This document shows, piece by piece, positions 1 to 10,627 of a stretch of 64,000 bases of DNA. Under the pieces are notes generated by a model, which was not told the origin of the DNA, did no database searches, and saw only the letters and a list, made by a program, of their open reading frames with translations. The stretch is from Cryptomeria japonica. Lineage: Eukaryota > Streptophyta > Pinopsida > Cupressales > Cupressaceae. The first letter of the stretch is position 1, and each line of letters opens with the position of its first letter. A program made the translations under genes and the position numbers. The stretch is from positions 187,906,391-187,970,390 of the forward strand of contig NC_081406.1 of assembly GCF_030272615.1 (NCBI RefSeq), written 5' to 3'.

Positions 1-808
1 ATTTGAAAAGATGCAAAATCAATAGGTGGAGATTTCAAAGCAAGCAATATTTGATGTTACATTTTGTCCCCATTTTTAGAGTGCTAGTGGAAATATGTCA
101 AATGGTACACTAAAATGAAGAAAATTACATAAAATAGTGGAATAGATAAAGCATACTATAAAAAAGGATATGAAAGAGCTCACACTCTTTTGTGTTCTAT
201 TTTTCTCCCCTTCATGCCAATGTGCATCCAATCCTACAATGCACCCATGGCAAGGAACGTAGTTGCATATTTGTTGAGCAGAAATATGCTAATAAGAGAA
301 GAAACATGCTAAAGCTAACAGAAGAATTTTGTTGAATGCATATCACACATTCATTTCCCTATGCCAAAGTTTTATTGAAAAATTCACGAAATAGCCAGTG
401 AATCTGTGAAGGATCACATACAGTAGGAGAAAGGAAGTAAGAGGCTATAGATTGTAAGTAATTTCAGGCATTCAATATTCAAAGCCAGCTATCAAACACA
501 GAAACCCTCAGCAGATTAAACTTCATAATTTATGGAATCTTATAAACATAGACAACAAATATTATGGAAACACAACACAGAATATTATTTTCGAAGGTGA
601 CTTAGTAGTGCTAAAAAGAACTGTAGTGTCTAGCTTTGATTGCTGCTTTCATTTTTTGTAATACATATAATTGCTATTATGTTATACAAACACAAATGTT
701 TGTTAACTTGCAAGCAAGCAACACTCTATAAGCTAGGGCTTTTGTGTTATAGTTTTTGTTCCATTTCATCAACATTGGAGATTGTGAGATATTGTTTGTG
801 CTTTGCAG
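1..808 (+). other. HEN2: HEN2 intron (3' part)
   Basis: This stretch ends at a polypyrimidine-AG acceptor (TTTGTGCTTTGCAG at 795-808) directly before the first visible HEN2 exon. No reading frame in it resembles the part of the helicase expected upstream. It is AT-rich and no transposon was recognised. The real upstream exons, with the RecA helicase core, are outside the window. Confidence 0.75.
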
Positions 809-1030
809 GTGAAGGTAAGAGACGGTGTCACTGAATGGGGGTGGGGAGTAATTGTAAATACAGTGAAAAAGCCACCGGCATCTGGTATATTACCTTCTAC
901 AATATTGACTAATCGAACTAGTAGTTATTTAGTGGACACTCTTCTACACTGTACTTCTACAATGACAAGTGATGGTCCCCGTCCAAAGCCACGTCCTGCT
1001 CTTCCTGGTCAGAAAGGTGAAATGCATGTG
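809..1030 (+). CDS. HEN2: HEN2 exon: KOW/arch region of exosome RNA helicase
   Basis: This is the first visible exon of a DExH-box RNA helicase of the MTR4/SKI2 family. These helicases unwind and feed RNA to the nuclear exosome; HEN2 is the nucleoplasmic plant form. The exon encodes 74 codons in phase 0 from VKVRDGVTEW. The GWGVIVN motif is the signature of the KOW fold in the arch domain, and DTLLHC and PGQKGEMHV follow. The wording RPKPRPALPGQKGEMHV fits the HEN2 subgroup better than the MTR4 subgroup as I know them. The acceptor is TTTGCAG and the donor is GTGAGT at 1031. The exon is partial with respect to the protein: the helicase core and earlier arch residues are encoded upstream. No lesions are visible. 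The family call is firm; HEN2 over MTR4 rests on remembered family differences. Confidence 0.93.
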
Positions 1031-1187
1031 GTGAGTGGGACATGAACTACAAGATTTTGAATTTTGTCATTTATTGGCATTTGTGAGTGTTTAAATGTCT
1101 TTAGTTGTTGATCATGTTCTCTAATATTTCTGAGGATTACTCATATTGGGTTTGATGTGCTTTTTTGTCTTCTGTTTTGCTATGAAG

Positions 1188-1346
1188 GTGCCTGTTCAAC
1201 TGCCACTCATATGCTCGCTCAGTGCATTGAGAGTTGCTATTCCCCAAGATCTACGGCCACCAGAAGCAAGACAGAGTGTCCTTATGGCAGTGCAAGAGCT
1301 AGAGAAAAGATTTCCAAAAGGACTCCCAAAGCTTGATCCTATTGAG
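1188..1346 (+). CDS. HEN2: HEN2 exon: arch/KOW continuation
   Basis: This 53-codon, phase-0 exon begins VPVQLPLICSLSALRVAIPQ and continues DLRPPEARQSVL, ending KLDPIE. Joined to the previous exon it gives the conserved GEMHV-VPVQLPL junction of plant HEN2 proteins. This is the end of the KOW insertion and the return into the stalk helices of the arch, which in MTR4-type helicases contacts adaptor proteins and RNA. The acceptor is TATGAAG and the donor is GTGAGT at 1347. The preceding intron is only 157 bp. The reading frame is intact. Confidence 0.93.
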
Positions 1347-1609
1347 GTGAGTTTTTAAACTATGAAGTTATTAGTTTCTGTTTCAAATTCCATTATGTAA
1401 TTTTGATGTAAACAGCAATTCGACTACAAAATGGCCTCGTGTTCCAGTATTTGTACTCAGATTGGTATTAAATTCCGAATTCTGAATGATAAATTTGAAG
1501 TGTTACGGTAAAGCTCTGACATGTGGATTTATTTATGCTTTTTTGTTTGTTTAACAAAGAATGGTTTGTCTATTATATGATAATGTGAACTTTTGAAAAA
1601 CAAACAGAA

Positions 1610-1805
1610 AATACTGAGAGGGGGGGTGGGGAGGTGAATCAGTATTTTAGCCTTTCAATAACTGAACATCCATACAAAACAACGTAATATGAAAGGATGA
1701 CAATCAAAATAAAGAGACGCAAATTTTTATTACATGGAAAACCTTCGAGGGTAAAAAATCATGGTACACTTTATCCAAAAAGGGACTCCAACTAGGATGA
1801 ACCTG
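1610..1805. repeat. Dispersed repeat, copy 1 (partner at 49041-49212)
   Basis: The stretch shares a colinear pattern with 49041-49212: an AATAcTGAGAG start, a G-rich run, GTGAATCAGTATTT, then a shared ATGGAAA..CTTC/TTTC..GGGTAAAAAA segment and a C-rich end. The copies are diverged. It lies in the 1,071-bp intron 1347-2417. It looks like a fragment of a dispersed, probably LTR-derived repeat. The rest of that intron (1806-2417) shows nothing recognisable. Confidence 0.5.
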
Positions 1806-2417
1806 TGAATGTTGAGGCCACCTGGCGTGGATGGCAGTATTGGCTGCCAACTGTGCAAGTTTGTCTCCTTCCAGAAAAATCAGAGGAAGAAATCTGATTT
1901 CTGCCAGCTGTTAGTCTTATCTTTTGTAGGAAAAAAAAAATCAGATTTGGTTTGGAATGTTCTAGTTAGAACCATCGACTTCTTGAAGAAGCCTAGTTTT
2001 TTTTTGTAGTGACATCTGTATCCAATTTGTCTTGTGGTGACAGCTGTATCCTAGAAGGGCAATTAGATCTGTTTTGTCTTTAGCATCAAACCGCCCTAGG
2101 ACTTCTCTTTGGCAACTGTGTGCCAAGTGTGTGCCAACTGTCTGCAACTATTTGATGACTAGAAGCTTCTACCAACTTCAGCCAAGTCCTTGCTAACAGT
2201 GGTTGGTCTCTTTACAGATTGGCATCCCTTCATTGAAGGCAATCAGATTGTTTACTTGCCTTTTACTACAACTTAATGTACTGCCCCAAGTGGGTGTATA
2301 TTGGCCTGCTGAATATTTTGGTCTGCCTTTGTGCACGATTTGGGTCTTGGGACGGAACCCCCAAGAGCACCACTGCTACTATGTGTTGTCTAATGAGTTA
2401 AACTGCTTATTTTACAG

Positions 2418-2507
2418 GATATGGGTATTGATGATCCTGATTTTGTAAAGATTGTAAAGGAAGTTGAAGAGACTGAACAAAAACTGCTTTGTCATCCAAT
2501 GCATAAG
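2418..2507 (+). CDS. HEN2: HEN2 exon: stalk segment
   Basis: This 30-codon, phase-0 exon encodes DMGIDDPDFVKIVKEVEETE followed by QKLLCHPMHK. It corresponds to the stalk segment of the arch that precedes the conserved HPMHK motif of HEN2-type helicases. The acceptor is TTTTACAG and the donor is GTGAGG at 2508. The joined frame with exon 1188-1346 reads KLDPIE-DMGIDD, as expected for the family. Confidence 0.92.
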
Positions 2508-2620
2508 GTGAGGTTTCATGTTCATTTTTCTTATGCAAAGGCTTGTTTTAGTTATTCAGCCTTTATGTTAGATGTAAGTTTTAATCAGCTTGCCATTTAT
2601 TTAATATCTTTAAGTTACAG

Positions 2621-2716
2621 TCTGAACAGGATGAGAACCAGTATAAGTCATTTCAAAGAAAAGCAGAATTAAATAATGAAGCTCATCAACTTCGTTTGAA
2701 GATGCGTGAATCTCAG
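2621..2716 (+). CDS. HEN2: HEN2 exon: stalk coiled segment
   Basis: This 32-codon, phase-0 exon encodes SEQDENQYKSFQRKAELNNE and ends QLRLKMRESQ. It is charged and helix-forming, consistent with the second stalk helix of the arch. The acceptor is TAAGTTACAG and the donor is GTATGA at 2717. The preceding intron is 113 bp, while the following one is 7,276 bp, so the gene changes abruptly from compact to expanded at this donor. Confidence 0.92.
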
Positions 2717-3976
2717 GTATGAATCTATGCAGGTCTGTTTGACAACAATTAACTCTCCATTCAATTTTTAACTCTGTGTGTGTGCGTGTGTGTGTGAGAT
2801 GCCGACTAGGAGATGGCTCAATTCTGATTTGTTTGTTCCAATATTAATCTTTGACCAGCGTATTAATGGCTTGAGGTTTTGAAGGAATTTTATGTTTTTT
2901 TGAGGTTTATGCTTAGGGATTTGACAATACAAAAATGAATAACAATAGCAACACATAAAATAATTGACTGAAAATGATTCTCAGACTTCTGATTTTATTT
3001 GTCAGCAATGAACAAATGGAAATAAATGATTATTTTCAACAACCCAAGCCAATAATGGCCTACCAGGAGTCCAGCGCTGGGATTGAAGGTGATTTATTTC
3101 CCTGAACAGGTGGAAAGATTGAATGAAGCACCTCCATTTGCAACTAATGACTCCAATGAGCTTTATTCACCTAAAGAATAATTATCTAAAACAAATATGT
3201 GAAGAAATCCTGAATCCAATGCAATTCCTGAACTTCTCCCAGGAGAGGCTCCAATTTGGTGTGCTTTCTACCCACTGATTTGCTCCTGTAGCTCCAGTAT
3301 GAACCAATTTCACCTAATAACCATTGGAATTCTTCTTATTAGCTGCTAACAATAATTTTTGAACAAGAAAACTGCTGCAAATACCGTTATTTTATTGGAA
3401 ACCCAGGCAAGAAATAGAGGTACGACCAGCCTGGCAAAGGTATGACCTGCTAATTAGGAACATATGCTAGCTGGAAATTATGTTATTTCTGCCCAAATCA
3501 GAATTTCAGACCCTAATATTGCTGTAATCTACCAAAATGCTCTTGAATTTGGTCCCAAAGACCTGAAAAGAGCTTCCAATAAAGATCAATATGCTGATAG
3601 ATGTGAGGGTTTCTGTCCCCAAATTTGCTCCAGAACTCTGCCAATATGCTGCAGACCTGCTGAAGGTAAATAATTCTTCAAAATTCATCAAAACATAATG
3701 AGCAAAATGTCATGTACAACAACCTTTATGCGTCTAGCCCTAATTCGACCTCCTTTGGGAAGATTCCAAGATGCCAAAAGAATCTTTTTCCCTCAAGTTC
3801 GCCCAGCATGAAGGGTCAGCTCATCATTGCAAATTGACCACTTTTTAAAATAACATAATCTCCTAGGGAGATGAGCAAGGTAACTTTTTAAAATAAAGTT
3901 ACTTATTAAGTCATAAAGTAACTTATAAGGTCACTTTTATGTATTATTGCCACAAGGTAAAAGTAACTTTATATTG
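2717..3976 (+). other. HEN2: HEN2 intron segment before the hAT insertion
   Basis: This is the 5' part of the intron 2717-9992. It contains a short TG microsatellite (about 2774-2796) and AT-rich DNA. No coding or transposon signature was recognised. A run of weakly repetitive GTAACTT/AAGTTAC words at 3860-3975 lies just before the hAT end. Confidence 0.6.
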
Positions 3977-6658
3977 CTAAGTTGCTGGTACGGGTACGGG
4001 TACATGGGTACGACAATTGGGGGGGGGGGGGGCTGGGTACGTCTGGGTACGTCCGTACAAAAAAAAAGGTAAAAATCATAAATATATACGTATATGCAAT
4101 CTAATAAGTAGAAACAAAAATTAAATTTAGAATCCCACATATCATCCATATACTAAACAAAACTTGGAACTATCATATATGATATAAATATAACAAAATT
4201 ACAAATTTACCGTAAGTCTAATCTTAATATGAAACATCCATTTGTCAAAATTTGAATGTTATGTTATGATAGATATTGAATTCATTGTTCATTGGTTCAA
4301 CAATAAAAGAAAACAATTAATAATCAGCAATAGCATCATATGGGTCACTAGGAAGGTCAAGATCAACATCATCATTGACATTAGATGATGTAGGTAGAGT
4401 AGTGGAACCACATGCAGCTTCACTGCCACTTGCACTAGCAGCAAATTGGCTATTGGACTCCCCAGAAAGTAAAGATTGTGTGGCAGCTGAAAAATCCAAA
4501 TCAGTTCGCTCTGGATCTACATCCCAAAACTTTGTGCTCCCATCTTGTATTCATTTTGTTTATGAGTAAGAAGACGCAAGTTTGAATGCACATAAACGAG
4601 CTCTTCCGCCTTACTTGCTGCTAGTCGGTTGCGTTTCACTGAGTGGATAAAGGAGTATGTGCTCCAATTTCGCTCAGATGAAGAGGAACTAGCAACCTAT
4701 TGAATAATTGACACAAAGTGAGAGGGCGACAATCATAAAATTGTAAAAAATATAAATTTAGAGAGCAATAAAAATTAAGAAACTTACTTCCGATAAAAGT
4801 TTGATTGAATGAGTTTGAAGGTTTGGTGATGTATGGCCATTGAGGTACCACCAAGTATGAGCATCCTTCTTATACTTGTCACGGAGAGCGGAAACACTTT
4901 GACCATTGGAGGCTACAAAATCAGGAAACTCACTTGTCATTAAATCTTCCATTTCAGAATTGTGGAAGAGTTTAGTAGGTGCTGTCCTACACCCTTCACC
5001 GACTTCTGAATCTTACCCTTCATTGACTTCTGAATCTCTATATGGTGGTACCCTTGATGGCTTCGCAAGCATTTCATCACTATAAAATTTGGGAGTCAAT
5101 GCAAATGCAAGAAGATGTAGTGGGGTGGTCATTTTGTTCCACTGCTCAACACAAATTGACTGAACCTCTTTGAAGAAAGTTTCTTCAGGATCTTGCTTTT
5201 TTGCATTGATGATGAATTTTATTTTCTCAATCATTGAGTCAATGCCATCATATACCTCTCCCAAACATGGGTGATCCATGTCAGTATAAGGGATCATACT
5301 CATGATGGGCTCAATGAAACTCAAAAGATATTCCACTCGATCCCACCAAGTGTCATCTAAGATCATGTGCTTTACATTTGTTGCCCTTTCAGTATTGGAT
5401 TGCCTCCATAGGGACCATCTTTGACTAATTACCATGCTAGCAAGTGGCTCTCGCACCTTCACAAGTCGCCTCAAGACGATTGTGTTGGATGCAAATCGAA
5501 TCTCGACAACCTATTCAAAAATAAAAAATAAAAATTAGAATACAAAGAAGACAAGATAAAAATAAAATAAAAAATAATGATTACCAAAGTGAAATGTAGA
5601 TTTTAAAAATTGAAGTGTTTCAATTACCTTTAGCAACTCCAACTGTGAAAATGATCTGAAAATGACCTGTGACATGTTATGGTTTGTGATGAACATTTGG
5701 ATCTCTTCAGCCTCAGCGTAAATTTGTTTGATCCAATGTATTTTCCTGCCCATCTTTTGTAGCATGAGGTTGAGAGAGTGGATAGCACAAGGTGTCCAAA
5801 ATATGTGTTTAAACCGTGTCTAAATCAACATACCTGCAACTCTACAATTCTTTGCATTGTCTGTTATTACTTGGACAACATTTTGAGGTCTCACGTCTTG
5901 AATGCATTGTATAAGGATGTTAGCAATAAATTGTGCATCCATCACCTATCCCTCACAATCCACAACTTTCAGAAACATTGCCCCTTTAGGGCACACTGCA
6001 ATTATTAATTAATGGCCGATTTTTGGTATCCTTCCACCCATCTGAAATGATGGACACCCTTGTTTGTTTCCATGAATTTCTAATGGGAGCCAATGCATTG
6101 TCTATGTTTTTTACCTCCTTTGTTAGTAAGGTGCTACACACCTTCTCATAACCAGGCCCTGTGTACCCTTGTGGAGCCTCATTTACCTTTTTCAACATAT
6201 CCTGCCAATATGGTGATCGCACCACATTAAATGACAAACTTTTTGAATATAGACATCTTCCAACGGATTGATCTGCAATCTCTCTAGCATCATTCTGAAA
6301 TGCTCTCTCTAATGGTCCCCTGTTTCTCTTCACAATAACAGGTTCTTCACTAATTGGATCCAAGAATGGGTGGCTCTCTACCACGATATCAGGAAAATTA
6401 CTATAAGATGGAGAAGTAGAGGGCCTCTTTGATCGACTTCCTCTTCCTATCAACAAAGGATGGTTTGAGGCACAACCAACTCTTGCATCCGCTTCCTCTT
6501 GCTCTCTAATATATCTTTCTATTTCTTGAGGTGACATCCCATTTCCATCCTTTCCTAGAGATGGTTTGATTCGTTGTTGGGGAATGACACAAAAATGGGC
6601 TTTGACACGACTGTAGGAGCTAGTTTTTTTCACACTAAAAAAGTTGCATAGCCAATTA

Positions 6659-6676
6659 AATGTTCCACCACCTTTT
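6659..6676 (+). repeat. LINE target-site duplication, left copy
   Basis: The 18 bases AATGTTCCACCACCTTTT occur here and again at 8432-8449. They encode the GGGT part of the hAT BED finger on the minus strand. Perfect 18-bp duplication with adjacent T run identifies a target-primed reverse transcription event. Confidence 0.93.
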
Positions 6677-6689
6677 TTTTTGATCGGTA

Positions 6690-7899
6690 ATAGGTTTAAG
6701 ATTTATATTGCTTGAAAGGAAAAATACATGCCTTCAGCTGCTTTGTAGCGTTCCACTATCTAAAGATTATGGGGTCTCGCCCCTACAAAATCAACATGGA
6801 ACCCGAGACAAGACTCACTCCAACTATGCCTACCACTACGGATACATTCCATACAATAGGGAAAAACCACCCAAAAAACCGACGGCCTACTCAGGAAACC
6901 AACCTACGAGAACTTGCCTAGGGCCTCCTCCCTGGAGAAGTTGGGGAAGGCCCGACTGGTTCCTGCATTGGGCAGCACCATCCCAACACATGTCGAGGTT
7001 CCCGGCCATCCTCCTCGCAACTCACTGCGTTCCACGCTCTTCACACTCTTTCGCGGGATTTGGTGACGCACCAACGGCCGCCCATCTTCACCAATCGGAG
7101 CCTGCGACTTCACCGGGGTTTGCTTGCCACGCAATTTCGCTCGCTCCGTCTGTCCGTCCCATCTTCCGCACAAAGTCCAACAATTCCCGCCACCCTTGCC
7201 TTGCATCCTCCAATTGGGTTACGACCGTGCGAGAGGCCGACCACACCACCAGAGGCTGCACTGCATCATCCTGCCCGCCTAAGCGCCTCCACCAGTTTGG
7301 TCTCAACACTAGAGACGTCACCCGCAACACCTCCTCCCTTGAACTCCCCACCATCAGCGCCAGAGCCACAAATAGGGATGATACGTCCAAGTTCGTTCGC
7401 GGGCGACAGTCAGTGTCTAGGAATTCTTCCCCAAACATCGAGCGAACAACCCTCCAAAATTCTTCCTCATCCACCCTAAAAACATTCTTCAAGCGGTGGC
7501 ATGAAATTGTGCCTCGAAAAGTAGGCATTTGGCCCTGTGTGAGCAGTGAAAAATTTGCTTCCATCGTTCCCCTGTCACACATCCAAAACACAGAACTCGC
7601 AAGAGAAAATGTAGTCCTTTGCGCAGTGCCAAAAAGAAAACGAGGACCATAATGATGCAACACGCTGCCACCCCATCCATTTATTTTATCGCACACACCA
7701 CCTCATACCACACATTGCTAGCAATCCAAGGTTCCATACACTATCATCATTGCACCTACACCGCCATTTCGCAACTTGCTGCCATTATGGTGGACGCAAA
7801 CCACGTGAGCCATCCCCACCCCTTAACATGCATATCTAAAATGGTTCCTGCATAGCTCATCACAACTTCTCGAGTTCCCCTTACAAACTCAAAGCACCT
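6690..7899 (-). other. LINE 3' region with GC-rich block
   Basis: Downstream of the RNase H stop the LINE has about 1.2 kb before its poly(A). From about 6900 to 7700 this is clearly richer in G and C than the surrounding DNA. A 202-codon frame (7696-7088, minus) and a 314-codon frame (6708-7652, plus) both lie here. I recognise neither product. Overlapping long frames on both strands are expected in GC-rich DNA, so coding is not established. Confidence 0.5.
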
Positions 7900-8429
7900 T
7901 CATATAAATTCTAAGGGATCCAAATCCCTTAAGTCTTCAAATAAATAAAAAAGTTCTTCCAAGGAACCATTTGCACCTACGTTCGAGAACACATCAGCTT
8001 CAGCATTCGCTTCCCTTAAAACATGCGATACTTTAAAATCTTCTAACCCTTTCAGAAGGTTATTTATTCTTTTGATATGTTTATCCAAGTGCCAGGCCTC
8101 CATCCTACCCCTAGCGATGCCATTCACCACTAGCTGGGAGTCCCCTTCAAGGTGTAGTTTTTTCACCTCCAGTTTTTTACCATAAGAATTGCTTCAATTG
8201 CTGCCTGACACTCAGCTTCATTGTTAGTTCCATCCACCAATCTTTTTGCTCCAAGTGCTAAAATACTCCCTTTCTCATCTCGAGCTATGATCCCTGCATC
8301 GGAAATCCTGCGATTCCCCCTGGATGCCCCGTCAAAGTTGATCTTGATCCATCCCTTGTCTGGCGGCATCCACACATGACTTTTAACACCAACCCTAGGA
8401 GGGTAAGCCCTCAAAGGCCCATTAGCAGG
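7900..8429 (-). pseudogene. LINE RNase H domain, frameshifted
   Basis: The frame is open from the truncated 5' end (PANGPLRAYPP) through KINFDGASRGNRR, NNEAECQAAIEAI, LHLEGDSQLVVNG and LREANAEAD. These carry the acidic residues expected of an RNase H (Asp in FDGAS, Glu in EAEC, Asp in EGDSQ, Asp in AEAD). RNase H at the end of the ORF2 polyprotein is typical of plant L1 LINEs and removes RNA from RNA-DNA hybrids during retrotransposition. A one-base loss near 8180-8190 separates the first and second halves. The second half ends ...DPLEFI with a stop at 7900-7902. Confidence 0.88.
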
Positions 8430-8449
8430 CTAATGTTCCACCACCTTTT

Positions 8450-9536
8450 ACTTGGTCTATTATTTTGACATATTTCCATAAAGGTGAATTTGGGTCGGTT
8501 TTGAAAGTTTGTTGAGGAATAGAGCTAGCAGTCGTTGCCATTATGATTTCTACAACAAATTAAAAAATAATTATTAAAATTTAATATTAAACAATAGATT
8601 ATAAATGTTAAATACTTAAATTTAATTTAAAATGAAAGTGAAATTATTATAATTATGAAAGTAACCTATAACAACATTTAAATATTTACAAACTTCTAAG
8701 TTACACAATAACTAATTAAAATATAACTATTTAAAATAAATTAAATAGTAATACTACAAATTAAAATTAAATATCATATTTAATTTTGATTTGTATTTAC
8801 TATTATTTTAAAAATGAATATTCATATTTTAACTAGCAAAATGCCAAAATAGTTCTATTATTTATATATATTTAAATATGAAAATAGACTTAACAATTTT
8901 ACAATATGATTTTAAATAAAAACAAACAAATTAAAATAGACAAATATGATTTTAATTTTTAAATATAAACATTTAACAAACATTTTAAAATAAACAAACA
9001 TTTGAAAACAAACTATAGAAAAAGTCTAAAAGAGTACCTCCTTAGCTCCTTAGCACCTGTGCCGTCGCTGGTAGGAATGGTTGTCGCTGGTAGGGATGGC
9101 TGTCGCTCCTCCTCTATGCCTCCCATCGTGCCTCCTCTGTGTTGTTGCGCCCCCCGTCACACCTTCTCGCCTTCTCTGTGTTGTCATCGTGCCTTCTCCA
9201 TGCCCTCGTGCCCTCGTAGGAATGGGTTTTCGGTTTTCACTGTGCATTGAAGGAATGGTGCCTGCCGTTTTCACTACATTTTTAACTTCGCTTTAGGGTT
9301 TAAAACTTATTCGACGCGATTACATCCTATGAAAAGTTAGTAAAACCCCCTTGAAATTCGTGCGCGACGCGGATTCGTGAATAAAACCCAATGGAATCGC
9401 CACGTTTGCAGCGGATGTGTTGGGATTCGTGACTCAAAAAGCGGATTCGTTTTAGGAGGAAAAAAACGGAATTTTTTCCGAATTGGATACGTATCGTACC
9501 CGAATTTGGGGAAAAAGGTGACGTACCGGTAACTTA
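8450..9536 (-). other. hAT 5' leader and AT-rich subterminal region
   Basis: Upstream of the transposase ATG (8541) the element has a strongly AT-rich block (8560-9000) and then a GC-richer subterminal block (9030-9260) with repeated CTCCTCTGTG/TCGTGCC words. It ends in the GGTACG terminal repeat. Such subterminal repeats are where hAT transposases bind. No separate gene was seen. Confidence 0.55.
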
Positions 9537-9784
9537 GACTTTATATATAATATTAGCATTAATTCACCCTATAAAGTCGCACTATAAAATATTTCCAATT
9601 TTAGAAAAAGTGACATAATGTAATATTATAAAGTTTACACACTATAAACTTGCGAAGGCCAAACAAATGACTAAGTATAGGGCCTCCTTGCACACTCCAT
9701 CACCTCCTAACCACTGGTTTCACCTACGGAGGTGGATTAACAGGAGAAACTGTGCATCTGGATGACGTCCTAGAAAGTGGGGAC

Positions 9785-9910
9785 ATTACTTTGTGTGTGT
9801 GTGTGTGTATTATATATGTATGTATAGCGGGATACACCCATGCCCCTCCCTATCTGTATGTATGTATAGCGGGATACACTCATGCCTCTCCCTATCTGTA
9901 TGTATGTTTG
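9785..9910 (+). repeat. GT microsatellite and two-copy tandem repeat
   Basis: A (GT)n tract at about 9793-9808 is followed by two copies of a roughly 42-bp unit containing TATAGCGGGATACAC, CATGCC and CTCCCTATCTGTATGTATG. The repeat is intronic, about 85 bp upstream of the next HEN2 exon. Confidence 0.85.
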
Positions 9911-9992
9911 AATGTGAATCTATTTTCATATCTCTTAAGTTGTTTTATCATAGTTATTTTACCCACCCTCATTCTTTTTGCTGTTGGAGCAG

Positions 9993-10146
9993 CTTCATAA
10001 ATTTAGGGAAGAATTAAGAAATCGCTCAAGAGTACTTAAGCGACTTGGACACATTGATGCTGATGGTGTGGTGCAATTGAAAGGACGGGCTGCATGTTTT
10101 ATAGACACAGGAGATGAGCTCCTTGCAACAGAACTGATGTTCAATG
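9993..10146 (+). CDS. HEN2: HEN2 exon: start of DSHCT domain
   Basis: Joined to exon 2621-2716 this reads KMRESQ-LHKFREELRNRS, then RVLKRLGHIDADGVVQLKGR, AACFIDTGDELL and ELMFNG. This is the strongly conserved start of the C-terminal DSHCT helical domain of SKI2/MTR4 helicases, which packs against the RecA domains and guides RNA. The acceptor is GGAGCAG with the exon starting at CTT (9993). The exon ends at 10146 after the first base of a glycine codon, before GTATGT. A one-codon-earlier CAG start is unlikely because the preceding exon already supplies the conserved Gln. Confidence 0.95.
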
Positions 10147-10260
10147 GTATGTTAATATGTTCTTGAATGCAAGTAATAGGTGTAGGAAGTAATGTTTTAT
10201 ACTTTAATGCATGTTTGATAGTTATATTGTGATTTTTGTTGCACTTCTATTGATATGCAG

Positions 10261-10409
10261 GCATATTCAATGAGCTAGACCATCATCAAGTAGCGTCACT
10301 TGCAAGCTGTTTCATTCCGTGTGACAAATCAAATGATGTTATACATCTGAGTAAGGAGCTTGAAAAGCCATTACAACAACTTCAGGATAGTGCACGACGG
10401 ATTGCAGAG
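10261..10409 (+). CDS. HEN2: HEN2 exon: DSHCT domain
   Basis: The split glycine is completed here and the frame reads GIFNELDHHQVASLASCFIP, then CDKSNDVIHLSKELEKPL and QDSARRIAE. Both the LDHHQVA..SCFIP and QLQDSARRIAE motifs are diagnostic of this family. The acceptor is TATGCAG and the donor is GTGAGC at 10410. The flanking introns are 114 and 122 bp. Confidence 0.95.
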
Positions 10410-10531
10410 GTGAGCTGGAGCATAACAAAGTAAACATAATTTGGAATAATTTCTGTGTGTCGTGTTTTGACAAATTTCTTTAGAAGGTGTTTTTGAAATA
10501 TATATACATATATGCATTCTTCCCAATACAG

Positions 10532-10627
10532 GTGCAGCGCGAGTGCAAGTTAGATGTAAACCCGGAGGAATATGTTGAGTCAATAAGCCGTCCATATCTG
10601 ATGGATATTATTTACCATTGGTCTAAG
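10532..10627 (+). CDS. HEN2: HEN2 exon: DSHCT domain
   Basis: This 32-codon, phase-0 exon encodes VQRECKLDVNPEEYVESISR and PYLMDIIYHWSK. The VEEYVES and P.LMD.IY.WSK signatures are typical of the C-terminal helical bundle. The acceptor is AATACAG and the donor is GTTAGC at 10628, a weaker donor than the others. It opens a 32,406-bp intron. Confidence 0.95.

Larger units (their letters stand above)
6677..8431 (-). mobile_element. 5'-truncated plant L1-type LINE
   Basis: The 1,755-bp insertion is bounded by an 18-bp direct repeat. On the minus strand its 3' end shows the plant LINE terminus (AATCTTAAACCTATTACCGA) and then a short poly(A), seen as T's at 6677-6681. Its 5' end starts inside the RNase H domain, so the endonuclease and most of the reverse transcriptase are missing. 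It landed in the BED-finger coding region of the hAT transposase, so it is younger than the hAT insertion. Confidence 0.93.
4320..8541 (-). pseudogene. hAT transposase (BED finger, DUF659, hATC), broken
   Basis: Read from an ATG at 8541 down to about 4320. The first residues MATTASSIPQ lead into a BED-type zinc finger (KGGGT..W.CNF..SYSRVKAHF) split by the LINE. Residues ending SIISDGWKD match the start of DUF659, followed by AMFLKVVDCEG, QVITDNAKNCR and FWTPCAIHSLNL. The middle block has TWWDRVEYLLSFIEPI, and the C-terminus carries the hAT dimerisation signature SSSERNWSTYSFIH and LVYVHSNLRL. The coding blocks are separated by likely small introns (near 4700-4788 and 5480-5640). In-frame stops occur at the GGNW-like region after DCEG and after AGML, the DSEVNEG block is duplicated around 4999-5046 with a stop, and there is a frameshift near 4545. 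It encoded a cut-and-paste transposase; this copy cannot make one. Confidence 0.85.
3977..9537 (-). mobile_element. hAT DNA transposon, inactivated, with nested LINE
   Basis: The left end reads CTAAGTTGCTGGTACGGGTA and the right end, on the other strand, CTAAGTTACCGGTACGTCAC. This gives a terminal inverted repeat of about 15 bp with inner GGTACG/GGGTACG sub-repeats. Between the ends lies a minus-strand hAT transposase. No perfect 8-bp target duplication abuts the ends, but ACTTTATA occurs 3 bp outside the left end (3966-3973) and directly after the right end (9538-9545). The left end contains a 14-G run (4019-4032). A LINE occupies 6677-8431, so the hAT itself is about 3.8 kb. The element is in antisense orientation to HEN2. 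Confidence 0.85.

Noticed and set aside
803-808. Translation start at TTG for the first HEN2 block
   Set aside because: The TTGCAG is part of a splice acceptor; the protein begins upstream of the window.
5778-6008. Plus-strand frame over the hAT
   Set aside because: Shadow of the minus-strand transposase, whose DCEG and TDNAKNC motifs occupy the same DNA.
6708-7652. 314-codon open frame on the plus strand
   Set aside because: It is antisense to a LINE in a GC-rich block, has no recognisable domain, and overlaps another long frame on the minus strand.
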